Of a stretch of 64,000 bases of DNA, positions 29,974 through 40,096 are shown piece by piece. The stretch is taken from assembly GCA_015060865.1 (NCBI GenBank), contig SUXS01000007.1:1-64000 (forward strand), written 5' to 3'. The position numbers and the translations under genes are program-made. Every line of letters starts with the position of its first letter. Within the stretch, counting starts at the first letter, position 1. Origin of the DNA: Bacteroidales bacterium (GTDB taxonomy: Bacteria > Bacteroidota > Bacteroidia > Bacteroidales > Bacteroidaceae). Under the pieces are notes generated by a model. That model did not search any database and had not been told where the DNA came from. It worked only from the letters and a program-made list of their open reading frames with translations.

Positions 29974-30396
29974 TTATAATACTCCAGATAATATCTCATT
30001 AGGGATTTCTTCTTTTGAGTATACGTATTCCTCTCCGCCAGACGTTAGCCTCAGTTCCGTGGAGTTATCATTCAACATAACATCATATTCCGTACCCCAC
30101 TTAGTCTTATCGTCATACATTCCCGAGAGTTTATTGTCAACAAGCTCCCAAGTGCCTGAGAAATGTCGGAAATTTCCTGCGCCAACTTTCTGATAGAGGT
30201 GAAAGGAGTTGTCTGCGATGAAGTGGATGTAGATGTCTATAGATTCCTGTCCAATAGTTACCGCACGAGTCTCTATCTGCGACAACTCCGTCAGATGCCA
30301 ACTACCTACGATATTCAAGCCTCCCTCTTCTACTTGCTCCTTCTTACAACCGGTGAAAAGCAGACATACCAGTGAAATAATAAGATATTTTTTCAT
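29974..30396 (-). CDS. Small lipocalin-like lipoprotein
   Basis: A 140-residue lipoprotein: signal peptide MKKYLIISLVCLLFTGC with the lipobox FTGC, so lipidated at Cys17. The rest (IVGSWHLTELSQIE, FSGTWELVDNKLSGMYDD) has the repeated W-containing strand pattern of lipocalin-like domains common in Bacteroidetes; the ligand is unknown. I start at 30396, where the ATG overlaps the TAA of the S8 protease gene by one base (TAATG), implying translational coupling. It is the last gene of the SusCD-protease operon. Confidence 0.78.
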   Translation of the reverse strand: MKKYLIISLVCLLFTGCKKEQVEEGGLNIVGSWHLTELSQIETRAVTIGQESIDIYIHFIADNSFHLYQKVGAGNFRHFSGTWELVDNKLSGMYDDKTKWGTEYDVMLNDNSTELRLTSGGEEYVYSKEEIPNEILSGVL

Positions 30397-32363
30397 TATA
30401 GCCATCCTCCATTTTTAGATTTGAACGAGCGAGAAATAACAGACACCTCTTGTGTCATAACCATACCACCGATAGCATTTTCTCCACCGACAGTTGATCC
30501 ACCAGCCACTGCTGTAATCTTAATTTTTCCAGAGCCCAGCTTGGTTGGGTGAATGTATAACCTTCCGTATTGCATATATGGTTTTTCAGCCAAGCCGAGG
30601 GACTGATAGTCTTCATCTGATATGGATACATCCAAATAGGTGAGATTAACGGCCGAAGTTCCAAAGTAAGCACCGACATCCAGCCATTGCTTTTTCCCAT
30701 TCTCGGCCTGTAGGCATGGGATACCCTCTATCTGCATGCAGAAGAGGTACGCATCTATAGAGCCTGTGCCCAACATCTTGCGATAGGGATAGAGGTCTAT
30801 AGTCTTATTGCCTGAATATTTGGTTCCGTTAAGTCGCGTATCTATATCATTGGCTGAACTCAGCAACAGTTCCTTAAACTCAGTTCGAGTAAATGTCTTA
30901 CCTATCTTCTTGGCATAGGCCAGTCCCAAAGCTGCAACACCCGACACATGTGGGCAGGCCATCGATGTTCCCTGCATATAGGCATAGTCACCTTCACCGA
31001 ATTCAGAAGGATAGGTCGACAGCACCATACCTTTTATATTATATGGACTGGCGTAATACTCACCTCCAGGAGCCACAATGTTACAGCCCGGGCCATAATT
31101 CGTATAATATGTAGGGAGATGGTCGGGGCCGAAGGACGAGACACTAATGATGTCATTTAATGCTCCCGGATAAGTAGCATAAGGGTCACCATCATTGCCT
31201 GAAGCAAAGATGGCTATATTCCCATCGAGCACATCATTATTTTTACTTGCCTCAAAGTAACGGATAACATCAATCTCTGCCTGACACTGTTTGGCATATG
31301 CACCATCCGACTTAAAGGTTCCACCAGGGTATCCAAAGGAGCATGAGATAATGGAAGCTCCATTGTCTGCAGCATACTTAATGGCATTGACAGAGACTGA
31401 AACGCTGCCTCCTCTCTTGTTGTCAAATATCTGACAACTCATAATCTTCACACCATCGCCTTTGCCGCTACCACCAGCAACGCCTGCAACGCCAGTGTTA
31501 TTGTTGTTAACAGCCGCAATTGTACCAGCAACATGGGTTCCATGCCCAGAGTCCAACTCTTTGTCCCAAGTAATTTCACCTTCTGATACAAAATTAAAGC
31601 CGTGAATATCATCGACATACCCATTGTTATCGTCATCGACACCCGGCTTGCCGGACTTCTCGGCCTCATTTACCCACATATTGGCATTCAAGTCGGGATG
31701 AGTGTGTTTCACGCCTTCATCCACAACTGCAACAATAATCGAGGGATCACCACATGTCAGCGTACTCCATACATCCTTCACGTTAATGTCTGCTCCTTTA
31801 GATACATTGGGCGAAACAGCAACATCACCACGATTGATATAGTGCCATTGGTCAACAAGGAGAGGGTCATTGAACTGGAGTTCAGCGCCTGCCCTTGACA
31901 CTCCATGAACAGACTGTGCCAACTGTTCGGCAGTAACCGGAATGCACACATTAGACACCACACGTGCGTAATCGGCATCAAATTCTACCACCTTGACATC
32001 TTCGAATGCAGCTAGATACTCTGCTGCATCTTCCAGATTCTTTGCATCGGCTATGGTTACTTGATACCAGCAGTCCAAGCCATAAGTGGCTTCCAACTCT
32101 TCCTTGCCAGGAGTAGACTTGAACAAGCGTTCCGCAGCCAGTATATCCGTTCCCAAGAGAGTCTCCAATTGCTGATTTGTGGGCGCAGTGTTAAACTTCA
32201 CCAATATCGAAGGACTGGATGTCTGTTCGGGTACTCCAATAATCTTAGGGCTACGCATTGACTGGGCCGTTTGCATTGAAGCTGCAAGGTCTTCCGATTC
32301 AGAAGAACAGGAAGAGCAAATGGCTAGCGCAGACAAAGCGATGAGTGCATGAGTATATTTCAT
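30396..32363 (-). CDS. Surface/periplasmic S8 (subtilisin-like) protease lipoprotein
   Basis: A 655-residue subtilase. I start at ATG 32363 (MKYTHALIAL), which gives a lipoprotein signal with ICSSC. An N-terminal propeptide-like region (about 30-160) precedes the catalytic domain with Asp in VAVVDEGVKHTHPDL, His in SGHGTHVAGT and Ser in GTSMACPHVSG. A D-rich insert, GVDDDNNGYVDD, is probably a calcium site. About 130 residues of beta-rich domain follow. It is encoded behind SusC, SusD and a surface lipoprotein, which suggests that this transporter handles peptides or a protein-bound ligand rather than a plain glycan. A short hairpin (32385-32414) precedes it. Confidence 0.9.
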   Translation of the reverse strand: MKYTHALIALSALAICSSCSSESEDLAASMQTAQSMRSPKIIGVPEQTSSPSILVKFNTAPTNQQLETLLGTDILAAERLFKSTPGKEELEATYGLDCWYQVTIADAKNLEDAAEYLAAFEDVKVVEFDADYARVVSNVCIPVTAEQLAQSVHGVSRAGAELQFNDPLLVDQWHYINRGDVAVSPNVSKGADINVKDVWSTLTCGDPSIIVAVVDEGVKHTHPDLNANMWVNEAEKSGKPGVDDDNNGYVDDIHGFNFVSEGEITWDKELDSGHGTHVAGTIAAVNNNNTGVAGVAGGSGKGDGVKIMSCQIFDNKRGGSVSVSVNAIKYAADNGASIISCSFGYPGGTFKSDGAYAKQCQAEIDVIRYFEASKNNDVLDGNIAIFASGNDGDPYATYPGALNDIISVSSFGPDHLPTYYTNYGPGCNIVAPGGEYYASPYNIKGMVLSTYPSEFGEGDYAYMQGTSMACPHVSGVAALGLAYAKKIGKTFTRTEFKELLLSSANDIDTRLNGTKYSGNKTIDLYPYRKMLGTGSIDAYLFCMQIEGIPCLQAENGKKQWLDVGAYFGTSAVNLTYLDVSISDEDYQSLGLAEKPYMQYGRLYIHPTKLGSGKIKITAVAGGSTVGGENAIGGMVMTQEVSVISRSFKSKNGGWL

Positions 32364-32384
32364 AATGTCATTCTTGTTAAAGAA

Positions 32385-32414
32385 ATGGCACGACAAGATA
32401 TCCTGCCGTGCCAT
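32385..32414 (-). other. Intercistronic hairpin before the S8 protease gene
   Basis: ATGGCACG (32385-32392) pairs with CGTGCCAT (32407-32414). Without a T run it is more likely an mRNA-processing or stability element than a terminator. Confidence 0.5.
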
Positions 32415-32437
32415 CTCAATGATACGGTATCGTCAAA

Positions 32438-34744
32438 TTATTTGACTACAAACTTTTGTTTAGAAACGGTCTTTGAGTACTGAACCTTCTCCATAGCCTT
32501 AGCAGTGAACTCTACAATCTTGCTTGTAGCACGCTCTACTGCCATACCTGCAATCTGAGGACCTACGGACTTCACTGTTCTAACACCCCACTGAGTGTTG
32601 GGAGTAGAGTTGATGATAGAGTGACGTCCTCTTACAGCAGCCTCTTCACCACCTTCTGCATCTTCTGCATCCAAGGTAAAGGTTTCATAACCCATTCCGA
32701 AGTAACCTCCATCAATATAATAGATGACTCCGAAATAGAATGTCTTGGTATCGGCATCATAATAGCTGGGAGACATCTCCTTACCTGCGTAATCAGACAA
32801 CTCCATTACATTGACATTGCCGTATTGGGCGTGGACATAACCAGAGAACTGATCAGCAACTTTCACGATAGAATCACCATCCCAAGTAAAGGTAAAGTCT
32901 ACACCATAGAACCAGTTGGCAATCTTATAAGTGTCCTTATAATTAGGATCCTTGTAGAAACTATATCCTGGGTCTACTAAATTGAGCATACAAGTGTATG
33001 TGTAGGTACCGGTACCGAGCAGTTCAGGGGCAAGACCACTTGTAGTGTACTCTTCAGCAACTACAGTAGAGCGGTAGCCGTTGTTAGCCCACAAAACGAT
33101 GGTGTAAGAGGTCAGCGGTTTCAAGCCCTTGACTAAGTCTGACATACCAGCCCCATTAATCAATGCCAATGCTTCCTCACCAAATGCTTCACCATCAGCT
33201 GCTACAAGAGCGTTGCATGAGTCGGGATTAACGGCATAGTCTTCTGTCGGGAAAACAAGTGACTTTGCTTCTACGATATCCTTTCCATATACATAGTACG
33301 CAAAGGAGTTTACATTGGTATAACCATCCTTAGCATATACGCCAGAGGTCTCTTCCACACCGAGTGTCACTACTGCTGCATATTTGTCAGCCTCGTCCTT
33401 AGCTACGTAGGTAAACGGAACTGCAAGATAGTTTACATCCTTAGCGGGCTGCTGAGCAACACCTTCAGCATCGAACGGAACGGCAACGAGAGTGTAAACA
33501 CCAGAAGCTGCCAACTCAAGGGCTACGGTAGCATTTTCAGGAGTAGCTACAGCATAACGGCTGATTGTATCTGAGATGATAGAATCACAGTAAGCCTTAG
33601 CCACCTTGTCTGTCACTTCACCCTCGAGGATGGTGTACTTCACGCTAGCAACGTCCTTTGCCATAGTAAATGTTACAGGAGCAACACCGTCAACAGTTTC
33701 ACCTACGTTTACACGTGTAGTGAAGTCCAAACGGAGAACGCCATTAACGAGACCAACAAGATCATACTGGGGAGCACTGAAACCCATACCTTGTCCGAGG
33801 GCGGGAACCATATATTTCAAGTTGAAATAGTAGCCACCCATGCCATCGTAGTAGCAACGAGGATTGCTAGCACCATTCTTTGCATAGAAATCATCTGGGC
33901 CAGCCCAAGAACTTTCATCATAGCCACCATCGTTAATCAACCAGTTGTATACATCGTAGAAGTATACTGATACACCTGCGTCATAGTCCCAACCCATATA
34001 CTGCTTCTTTACGTCAATGTCGTACTTGCCTTCACCATTAGGTTGAGCTTTCATCGTGAAGTTAAAGTCAACGGGTACGTCGGTCTCAGGGAAGAAACTA
34101 TCACCATCGCGATAAGCAACGCAGTGGAGTACTCCATTAACCTCGTAGTATTTAATCTTTACATCTTCAACAACTTCTCCCCAAAATCCTTGAGTGAATT
34201 TTACAGTTGCAGCCTTGGACTCATCGGTCACAAAAGACTGGTTACCATCCTCATCCACAGCAACGTACTTCCACTCAACGCAGAAAATAGAGAATGAAAG
34301 TGATACAGGATTGCTGCCAAAGAGCGAAGCATAGGCAGGATCAGTAACTTCGAGCGTCAAGCCATACTTAACCGCTGTCTCCACGTTGGGGAAAGTAACG
34401 GTGATGGTATCTTCGAGTTGACCGTCCTCGAATACAACTGCGGGAACTTTGAAGATGCTGTCTACTGCTACAGGCACACCATCGATAGTAGCCACCGCAT
34501 TAACAGGAACAGTGATGCTATCTTCTGCGTTCTGACGCATTACAACCACTTTCATCTCTTTCGCTGCTGTGGGGTCAAGGGTGTGTTCGCCAGCAGCAGT
34601 TTGTGTGGGGAAGTATACCCCATAGCAACCCTCTAGATCTTGCGAGCCGGGCTCGTATACCGGAGCAGTCTCTTCGCAGGAAATAAATCCTGCAGAAAGA
34701 ACTGCCACGAAAGCTGCATATAATAAATTAGTTATCTTTTTCAT
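32438..34744 (-). CDS. Large SusE/F-position surface lipoprotein
   Basis: A 768-residue lipoprotein; start at ATG 34744 (MKKITNLLYA) gives a lipobox GFISC with Cys23. The N-terminal third is beta-rich (Calx-beta or Ig-like in look: VPVNAVATIDGVPVAVDSIF), and a fibronectin-like stretch lies around residue 400-450 (ALELAASGVYTLVAVPFDA). I recognise no catalytic motif. In position it matches the ligand-binding lipoproteins that follow SusD in Sus-type operons and that sit on the cell surface. The acidic residues just behind the lipidated Cys (CEE) agree with surface export in Bacteroidetes. Confidence 0.75.
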   Translation of the reverse strand: MKKITNLLYAAFVAVLSAGFISCEETAPVYEPGSQDLEGCYGVYFPTQTAAGEHTLDPTAAKEMKVVVMRQNAEDSITVPVNAVATIDGVPVAVDSIFKVPAVVFEDGQLEDTITVTFPNVETAVKYGLTLEVTDPAYASLFGSNPVSLSFSIFCVEWKYVAVDEDGNQSFVTDESKAATVKFTQGFWGEVVEDVKIKYYEVNGVLHCVAYRDGDSFFPETDVPVDFNFTMKAQPNGEGKYDIDVKKQYMGWDYDAGVSVYFYDVYNWLINDGGYDESSWAGPDDFYAKNGASNPRCYYDGMGGYYFNLKYMVPALGQGMGFSAPQYDLVGLVNGVLRLDFTTRVNVGETVDGVAPVTFTMAKDVASVKYTILEGEVTDKVAKAYCDSIISDTISRYAVATPENATVALELAASGVYTLVAVPFDAEGVAQQPAKDVNYLAVPFTYVAKDEADKYAAVVTLGVEETSGVYAKDGYTNVNSFAYYVYGKDIVEAKSLVFPTEDYAVNPDSCNALVAADGEAFGEEALALINGAGMSDLVKGLKPLTSYTIVLWANNGYRSTVVAEEYTTSGLAPELLGTGTYTYTCMLNLVDPGYSFYKDPNYKDTYKIANWFYGVDFTFTWDGDSIVKVADQFSGYVHAQYGNVNVMELSDYAGKEMSPSYYDADTKTFYFGVIYYIDGGYFGMGYETFTLDAEDAEGGEEAAVRGRHSIINSTPNTQWGVRTVKSVGPQIAGMAVERATSKIVEFTAKAMEKVQYSKTVSKQKFVVK

Positions 34745-34799
34745 TTTAATGTCTTTTAAAATTATAAATAATTTGTAAGCGTTAATCAAATGCTATTGA

Positions 34800-36452
34800 T
34801 TATTCTGCTGCTGCGTTGTTGCCGGGAGCATATTCGCCAACGGGAGAGGGACCTGTCACTGTTGTTGTTGGGTCAGGATTGTTCTTTCCTTCCAAGGCAG
34901 CATTGTTCTCTACCTCATTGTAAGGAATCACCAGGTTCCAGTTAGGCTTGATTCCGGCACAGTTGATCTTGAAGATGTCGGCGGGAGCATTGGTGCCCTC
35001 ATAGTTGCGGATGACACCGGGTTTCAAACGCTTTGCAGTGGGGAATACTGATGTACCCTCGCCCCAAAACTCGATGCGCATCTGCAAGAGAACCTGCAAC
35101 TGAAGTGTGCGTGCATCTGTAGTAGCAAAGTTGAATGTTGCATCGCGGTAGGTCTGCATGAAGCTGTTCAGAGCAGCAACACCTTTATCTACGCCCTCGC
35201 TCATACCGAGAGCCTCGGCCTCGATGAGGTACATCTCCTCAACACGCATTACGGGTACGTCCACGGCACCACCTACTGCATAGTCTTGCCAGTCACCACC
35301 CAAGCAGCGGAACTTGATGGCCTGATAATCTACTGCATCATCAATCCACTTCTGATCGCGACAGGTTTCATAAGGATATACACTTCTGTCGGGATCAAGG
35401 AAAGTATACTTACGGAAGTCAGAGAATGCAATCTGGTCGTACAATGACTTGTCGATACCGGGCAATGTCAGTGAAGAGTAGCCCCAGTCGGCCTCACCAG
35501 ACATGTGGCCAGTGAAGTTACAGAGGTTACCCATATTTTCGGGTGAGTACTTGATACCCCACATCCAAGCATTGTTTGTGGCAATGTTGTTGAAACCGTT
35601 GTTTACATCCAACCATTGCTCTTTAGTCAAAGGAGTGCAACCTGAAGCATCAATAGCTTTGCGAGCATAGGTAGCAGCGTTGGCATATTGCTCATCCCAC
35701 ATATATACACGAGCCATCAAACCGTATACGCAAGCCAGATTGGGAAGGTACTTTGACTCAGGTGTATAATTGCTCAACAAAGACTCTGCAGTCTGCAAAT
35801 CTTCCAACATGAAAGCAATCATCTCATCGTGAGTAGCACGAGGATTGTTCTTGATTTGCTCACCTGTAGTCTCAGGCTTCACGATGGGTACTGTCAAGCC
35901 TAAAACATTTGAACAGTCGGTGTAGATGTTAGCTACGGGCTCGTAGAGTGTTGTCAAGAAATAGTAGTGCATGGCACGGCAAGCGTATGCGATACCGGCA
36001 TATCCCTTGATGTCATTTGCCAGATTCTCATCAGTAATGTCCACAGCACCAATTACGTCATTGGCAGTCTTGATGAACATATACAGCGTACGCCAAGGGA
36101 GATAAGCCATATAGCTGTTTTCGCCATAGTTCGAGCTGAATGTATTATAGTTGCGGAACCAGTCATAACCTGAGTTCTCGCCCAACGGATACATATCGCC
36201 CAACATCTCGGTCATAGCAATCAAGAGCTGGGGGAATGCCATATCGGTCTCGTGTACCTGGTCACCATATACCAAATAGCCTTGGCACATCTGTGCGGGG
36301 ATACCGCTTACCGAAGCTTCCAGAGCTGATGACGAAGCACCCACCTGCTCAGCAGTAGCCGTAGTGCTCTCGGGGAGAACCTCCTCGATACAGCTTGTCA
36401 GTGTCAACGATGACGCTACAAGCACTGTAAAAAATTTCGTTATATTTTTCAT
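34800..36452 (-). CDS. SusD/RagB-family outer-membrane lipoprotein
   Basis: A 550-residue SusD-like protein that forms the lid of the SusC transporter and captures the ligand. Signal peptide with lipobox LTSC, Cys21, then CIEEVLPES with early acidic residues. The TPR-like helical core is visible around YAGIAYACRAMHYYFLTTLYEP and ARVYMWDEQYANAATYARKAID in parts, and the C-terminal SusD region in RVEEMYLIEAEAL. Follows susC by 40 bp and precedes the large lipoprotein by 55 bp. Ligand unknown. Confidence 0.92.
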   Translation of the reverse strand: MKNITKFFTVLVASSLTLTSCIEEVLPESTTATAEQVGASSSALEASVSGIPAQMCQGYLVYGDQVHETDMAFPQLLIAMTEMLGDMYPLGENSGYDWFRNYNTFSSNYGENSYMAYLPWRTLYMFIKTANDVIGAVDITDENLANDIKGYAGIAYACRAMHYYFLTTLYEPVANIYTDCSNVLGLTVPIVKPETTGEQIKNNPRATHDEMIAFMLEDLQTAESLLSNYTPESKYLPNLACVYGLMARVYMWDEQYANAATYARKAIDASGCTPLTKEQWLDVNNGFNNIATNNAWMWGIKYSPENMGNLCNFTGHMSGEADWGYSSLTLPGIDKSLYDQIAFSDFRKYTFLDPDRSVYPYETCRDQKWIDDAVDYQAIKFRCLGGDWQDYAVGGAVDVPVMRVEEMYLIEAEALGMSEGVDKGVAALNSFMQTYRDATFNFATTDARTLQLQVLLQMRIEFWGEGTSVFPTAKRLKPGVIRNYEGTNAPADIFKINCAGIKPNWNLVIPYNEVENNAALEGKNNPDPTTTVTGPSPVGEYAPGNNAAAE

Positions 36453-36492
36453 ATTATATTTCTTTACGTTTTGTTGATACTAAACCGATTGC

Positions 36493-39400
36493 TTAGAACT
36501 TAAGCGAGATACCTGCTGAAACCGAACGCATAGGGGAGTAGGTGGTAGCATTGGTTGACGAAGAGAAGCTCTGACGGGGGTCGAAGCCCTGACGTGCAGA
36601 CCAATACCATACGTTGTCGGCTGTTACGTAGAGACGGAGGCTGTTGATCTGAGCCTTGCGTGTCCACTCTGCGGGGAAGGTGTAACCTACAGCGATGTTC
36701 TCGATGTTCAGATAGCTTGCTTTGGTGAGGAAGCGTGTAGAAGAGCCTGCACTATAAGTATCATCGAACTGCCAACGAGGAATTGTTGTTGACTTGTTCT
36801 CAGGAGTCCATGCCTGCAAAGCATCTACGTGGATATTGCTACCGGTGCTGTTGCTGAGCGGTGTGCTCATGAAAGAAGCATAAGTCCCATCATATTGCCA
36901 ACCGCCAATCTGGTAAGAGAAGTTGGCCGAAATGTCAAACCCGTAAGCATAGATGCTGGTACCAAAACCACCGAATGCAGCGGGAATTGTGCTCTTATTG
37001 TTTACATAATAGGTTGCATCGGCATACTTTGTAGTGGTCTCTCTGAGCATCTTGCCAGTAGGATCACCATTGGCATCCAACTCCTCTACATCCTTGTACC
37101 ACATAGACTGACCTGTAACAGGGTCTACACCAGCAAACTCCTTCAGACGCCATGAGTACATGGAAGCGCCCTCAGCAATGAAGAATGAACCGCTGGTGTA
37201 ACCGAAGTACTCGTTGCCTTCCAAGTCGAAATAAGAAGTAGTCTTGTTGTCGTCATGAAGCATGGTAATACGGTTGCGCAAGGTCGAGATGTTGCCAAAC
37301 ACATTCCAGTTGATGTTACGCTTCTTGATGATGTCGTAGCTCAACTCAAGTTCGATACCGTCGTTGAAGAGATCACCCACATTGTCAAAGTATGAAGTAT
37401 AACCTGCAGAAGGAGCTACTGAGAAGCTGAACAACATATCGGTAGTATTTCTCTTATAGTATTCGATACCTCCAGAGAGTCTCTTGAAGAGCTCAAATTC
37501 GAAACCTGCATTGAAGTTTGTGTTGGTCTCCCAAGTAATGTCTTTTGTACCCTTGGCACCGAAAGCCACACCAACCTTACCGTCAGAGTTTGAGATGTCG
37601 TAGCGGTCAGCATACAGGAAGTTACCGATGTTGTCGTTACCCTGTGAACCGATTGAAGCCTTAACCTTCAACATATCAACCCAATCAACGTTGAACCAAC
37701 GCTCCTGGCTCAACAGCCATGCGGCACCGGCACTCCAGAATGTACCCCAACGATGGTCGGGATGGAAACGTGAAGAAGCATCGCGACGAACTGAAGCAGA
37801 AGCAAAGATACGGTTGTCATAGTCATACTGCAAACGGCCGAAGAAACCTTCGTTGTTGTACTCGGTACGGTATGAACCAGAGCTTGAGTTATCTACGACA
37901 GCACGATCCAACTCGAAATCGTCTGGTGAGAACATCTGATGCTTAGAAGCATACAATAAATAGCCCTTGTTGTTATAGTACTCATGACCCAACATGATGT
38001 TGATGTTGTTCAAACCATAGTGGGTAGTGTAGTTCAGCAACTGCTGAAGGTTGTAAGCATAAGTGCGAGAGTGCTGCTTGCTTATAGTTCCTCCCGTTGT
38101 TCTGAACTGACCATAGTAAGGATTATAGATATAGGTATAACGAGTCTCGTCAAGGCTATAAGTACCATTGATTGTCAGCACCAAACCAGGGAGGAAGGTT
38201 ATATCCGCAAAACCGCTACCAACAGCTGCATTACCTTCATAGTTACGGGTGTTGAGCAGTACATCCTGCAATGCATTGGCATCGCTGAGGAAAGGACGTG
38301 AGAAACCTGCGTTACCACCCAAGCCATACTTAGCATTACCATAATCAAGAATCTGATTGCCATACTGGTCAACCTTGATGCTGCCGTCAGGGTTCTTTAC
38401 ATACAACGGATAGATAGGAGCAATCTGTGAGGTGAATGCCCAAATATTGGCTGTAGAGCCAGAAGAACCATTCTCGCCCAAAGAGTTGCCTTCAAACTTG
38501 GTGAATGATATGTTGCCACCAACCTTGAGCCATTTCTTAGCTTGATAGTCTGCACGCAAACGACCGGTAAGACGTTCCATATCAGACTTTGCTGTAATAC
38601 CTTCGTTGTCCAAGTAACCGATAGAAGCAAAGAATGAGGACTTGTCATTAGCTGAAGATACCGAGAAGTTGTACTCCTGACGGGCACCCTTGCGATAAGC
38701 GGCATCCTGCCAGTTGTCGGGAGAAACCAGATAGTCTTCGCCTTCCCAGTTAACAATATTGCCGAGTGTAGCATTGGGGTTGAGCTTACCGTCACGACCA
38801 ATCAGGTACTCACCTTCAGGAATAGTATATACATTGTATCCAAGACCACCATTACCTTGCTCAGAGAACAAGTTCTGGTTAGCTTTCGCCCATGCCTGCG
38901 AAGCAGTCATGCCCTGACTCTCATAATAGTTAGCCAATGCCTTGTAGTGTGTCTCGTAATACATCGCAGGGTCGGTGATTACGTTGTAGTTCTGCAATGC
39001 ACGAGTATTTACACCATACTTGGCATCAAAAGATACGACAGCCTTGCCCTGCTTCGCTTTTTTGGTGGTAATCATAATCACACCATTAGCACCACGAGCA
39101 CCATACAACGCGTTAGAAGCAGCATCCTTCAATACGGTCATTGACTCAACATCAGCAGTATTTATATTAGCCATATCACCATCATAAGGAGCACCGTCAA
39201 CAATAATCAAGGGATCCTGTCCTGCATTGATAGAGCTAAAACCACGGATACGTATGGTAGCAGAAGAGCCAGGAGCACCATTTGAAGAAACCAGCTGCAC
39301 ACCAGCAGACTTACCAGCTAACGCATCGGTAATACTTGCAACCTGAACGTCAGCTAATTCCGCTGCGGAAACGACAGAAGCAGAACCCGTGAAAGCAGCC

Positions 39401-39747
39401 TTTTTTGCAGTACCAAACGCCTGTATCACAACCTCTTCCAAAACCTCCTCGTCAGACTGCATAATCACCTTTACATAAGGATGTATGGTCACCTCTTGTG
39501 TGGTCATACCCACATAAGAAACCACCAAAGTCTTCGCGCTACTTGGAAGGTTCTCAATCACGAACTTGCCATCAATGTCAGTGATAGCACCCAAAGTGGG
39601 CACACCCTTCACTGCTACTGATGCTCCAATTACCGGCTCACCATCTTCAGCACCGATAACAAGACCGGTAACCTTGGATGTCTGAGCAGTTACCATGCTT
39701 GCACCCATGAAGAGACAAGCTAATAACATCATCAATTTACCTTTCAT
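36493..39747 (-). CDS. SusC/RagA-family TonB-dependent transporter (expressed partner of the switch)
   Basis: A 1084-residue outer-membrane transporter. I start at ATG 39747 (MKGKLMMLLACLF), which gives a normal signal peptide ending VTAQ. The carboxypeptidase-like beta domain (about 25-100), the plug (about 110-230; IRIRGFSSINAGQDPLIIVDG is the family block, read in parts) and the 22-strand barrel ending AGISLKF are complete. Codon 69 (39543) lies at the start of a sequence repeated in inverse orientation at 42022. So residues 1-68 and the promoter are on the invertible segment and the rest of the gene is outside. Heads the operon with SusD, lipoprotein, S8 protease and lipocalin-like lipoprotein. 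Confidence 0.93.
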   Translation of the reverse strand: MKGKLMMLLACLFMGASMVTAQTSKVTGLVIGAEDGEPVIGASVAVKGVPTLGAITDIDGKFVIENLPSSAKTLVVSYVGMTTQEVTIHPYVKVIMQSDEEVLEEVVIQAFGTAKKAAFTGSASVVSAAELADVQVASITDALAGKSAGVQLVSSNGAPGSSATIRIRGFSSINAGQDPLIIVDGAPYDGDMANINTADVESMTVLKDAASNALYGARGANGVIMITTKKAKQGKAVVSFDAKYGVNTRALQNYNVITDPAMYYETHYKALANYYESQGMTASQAWAKANQNLFSEQGNGGLGYNVYTIPEGEYLIGRDGKLNPNATLGNIVNWEGEDYLVSPDNWQDAAYRKGARQEYNFSVSSANDKSSFFASIGYLDNEGITAKSDMERLTGRLRADYQAKKWLKVGGNISFTKFEGNSLGENGSSGSTANIWAFTSQIAPIYPLYVKNPDGSIKVDQYGNQILDYGNAKYGLGGNAGFSRPFLSDANALQDVLLNTRNYEGNAAVGSGFADITFLPGLVLTINGTYSLDETRYTYIYNPYYGQFRTTGGTISKQHSRTYAYNLQQLLNYTTHYGLNNINIMLGHEYYNNKGYLLYASKHQMFSPDDFELDRAVVDNSSSGSYRTEYNNEGFFGRLQYDYDNRIFASASVRRDASSRFHPDHRWGTFWSAGAAWLLSQERWFNVDWVDMLKVKASIGSQGNDNIGNFLYADRYDISNSDGKVGVAFGAKGTKDITWETNTNFNAGFEFELFKRLSGGIEYYKRNTTDMLFSFSVAPSAGYTSYFDNVGDLFNDGIELELSYDIIKKRNINWNVFGNISTLRNRITMLHDDNKTTSYFDLEGNEYFGYTSGSFFIAEGASMYSWRLKEFAGVDPVTGQSMWYKDVEELDANGDPTGKMLRETTTKYADATYYVNNKSTIPAAFGGFGTSIYAYGFDISANFSYQIGGWQYDGTYASFMSTPLSNSTGSNIHVDALQAWTPENKSTTIPRWQFDDTYSAGSSTRFLTKASYLNIENIAVGYTFPAEWTRKAQINSLRLYVTADNVWYWSARQGFDPRQSFSSSTNATTYSPMRSVSAGISLKF

Positions 39748-39808
39748 AAATTTTTCTCTCTTAAAGTTTAACATTAAAAATTAGTTTATACTTTTTCTTA
39801 CGAAGTTG

Positions 39809-39816
39809 CAAATATA
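39809..39816 (-). promoter_or_regulatory. -7 box of the SusCD-protease operon
   Basis: TATATTTG on the minus strand is a perfect TAnnTTTG, about 62 bp before the susC start. The -33 region reads TTAAGG about 20 bp upstream, a weak match. It lies on the invertible segment, so it would drive whichever susC is joined to it. Confidence 0.65.
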
Positions 39817-39837
39817 GACCTTTCTTTTGAATTGACC

Positions 39838-40096
39838 TTAAAAAAATCTTAAAAACTACCCTTTGCGGCTAAAAAATGTCATTTTTATTACTTTTAAGGG
39901 GGCAAAATGATAAAAAATGTCACAAAGGAATGTGTTTTTATGAGATTTTTATTGTTTCGCCGCATGGAATTAGCGGCTTCTTTGTCGCGAAACGGAGAGT
40001 TTTCCTATCTTTTCGACGCAAAATACAGGAAACAGGTTGCGATTTGCAACTTTATACGCGATTTGACCAAATATGAGATTTTAGCACGGACAAACA
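39838..40096 (+). other. Leader region of the recombinase gene
   Basis: No gene is supported here; frames of 66 and 89 residues starting at 39876 and 39907 look like chance. A nested hairpin stands out: GTTTCGC (39954-39960) with GCGAAAC (39987-39993), enclosing GCCGC/GCGGC. It lies about 100 bp before the recombinase start and could shape the recombinase mRNA leader. I see no clear promoter match. Confidence 0.45.
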
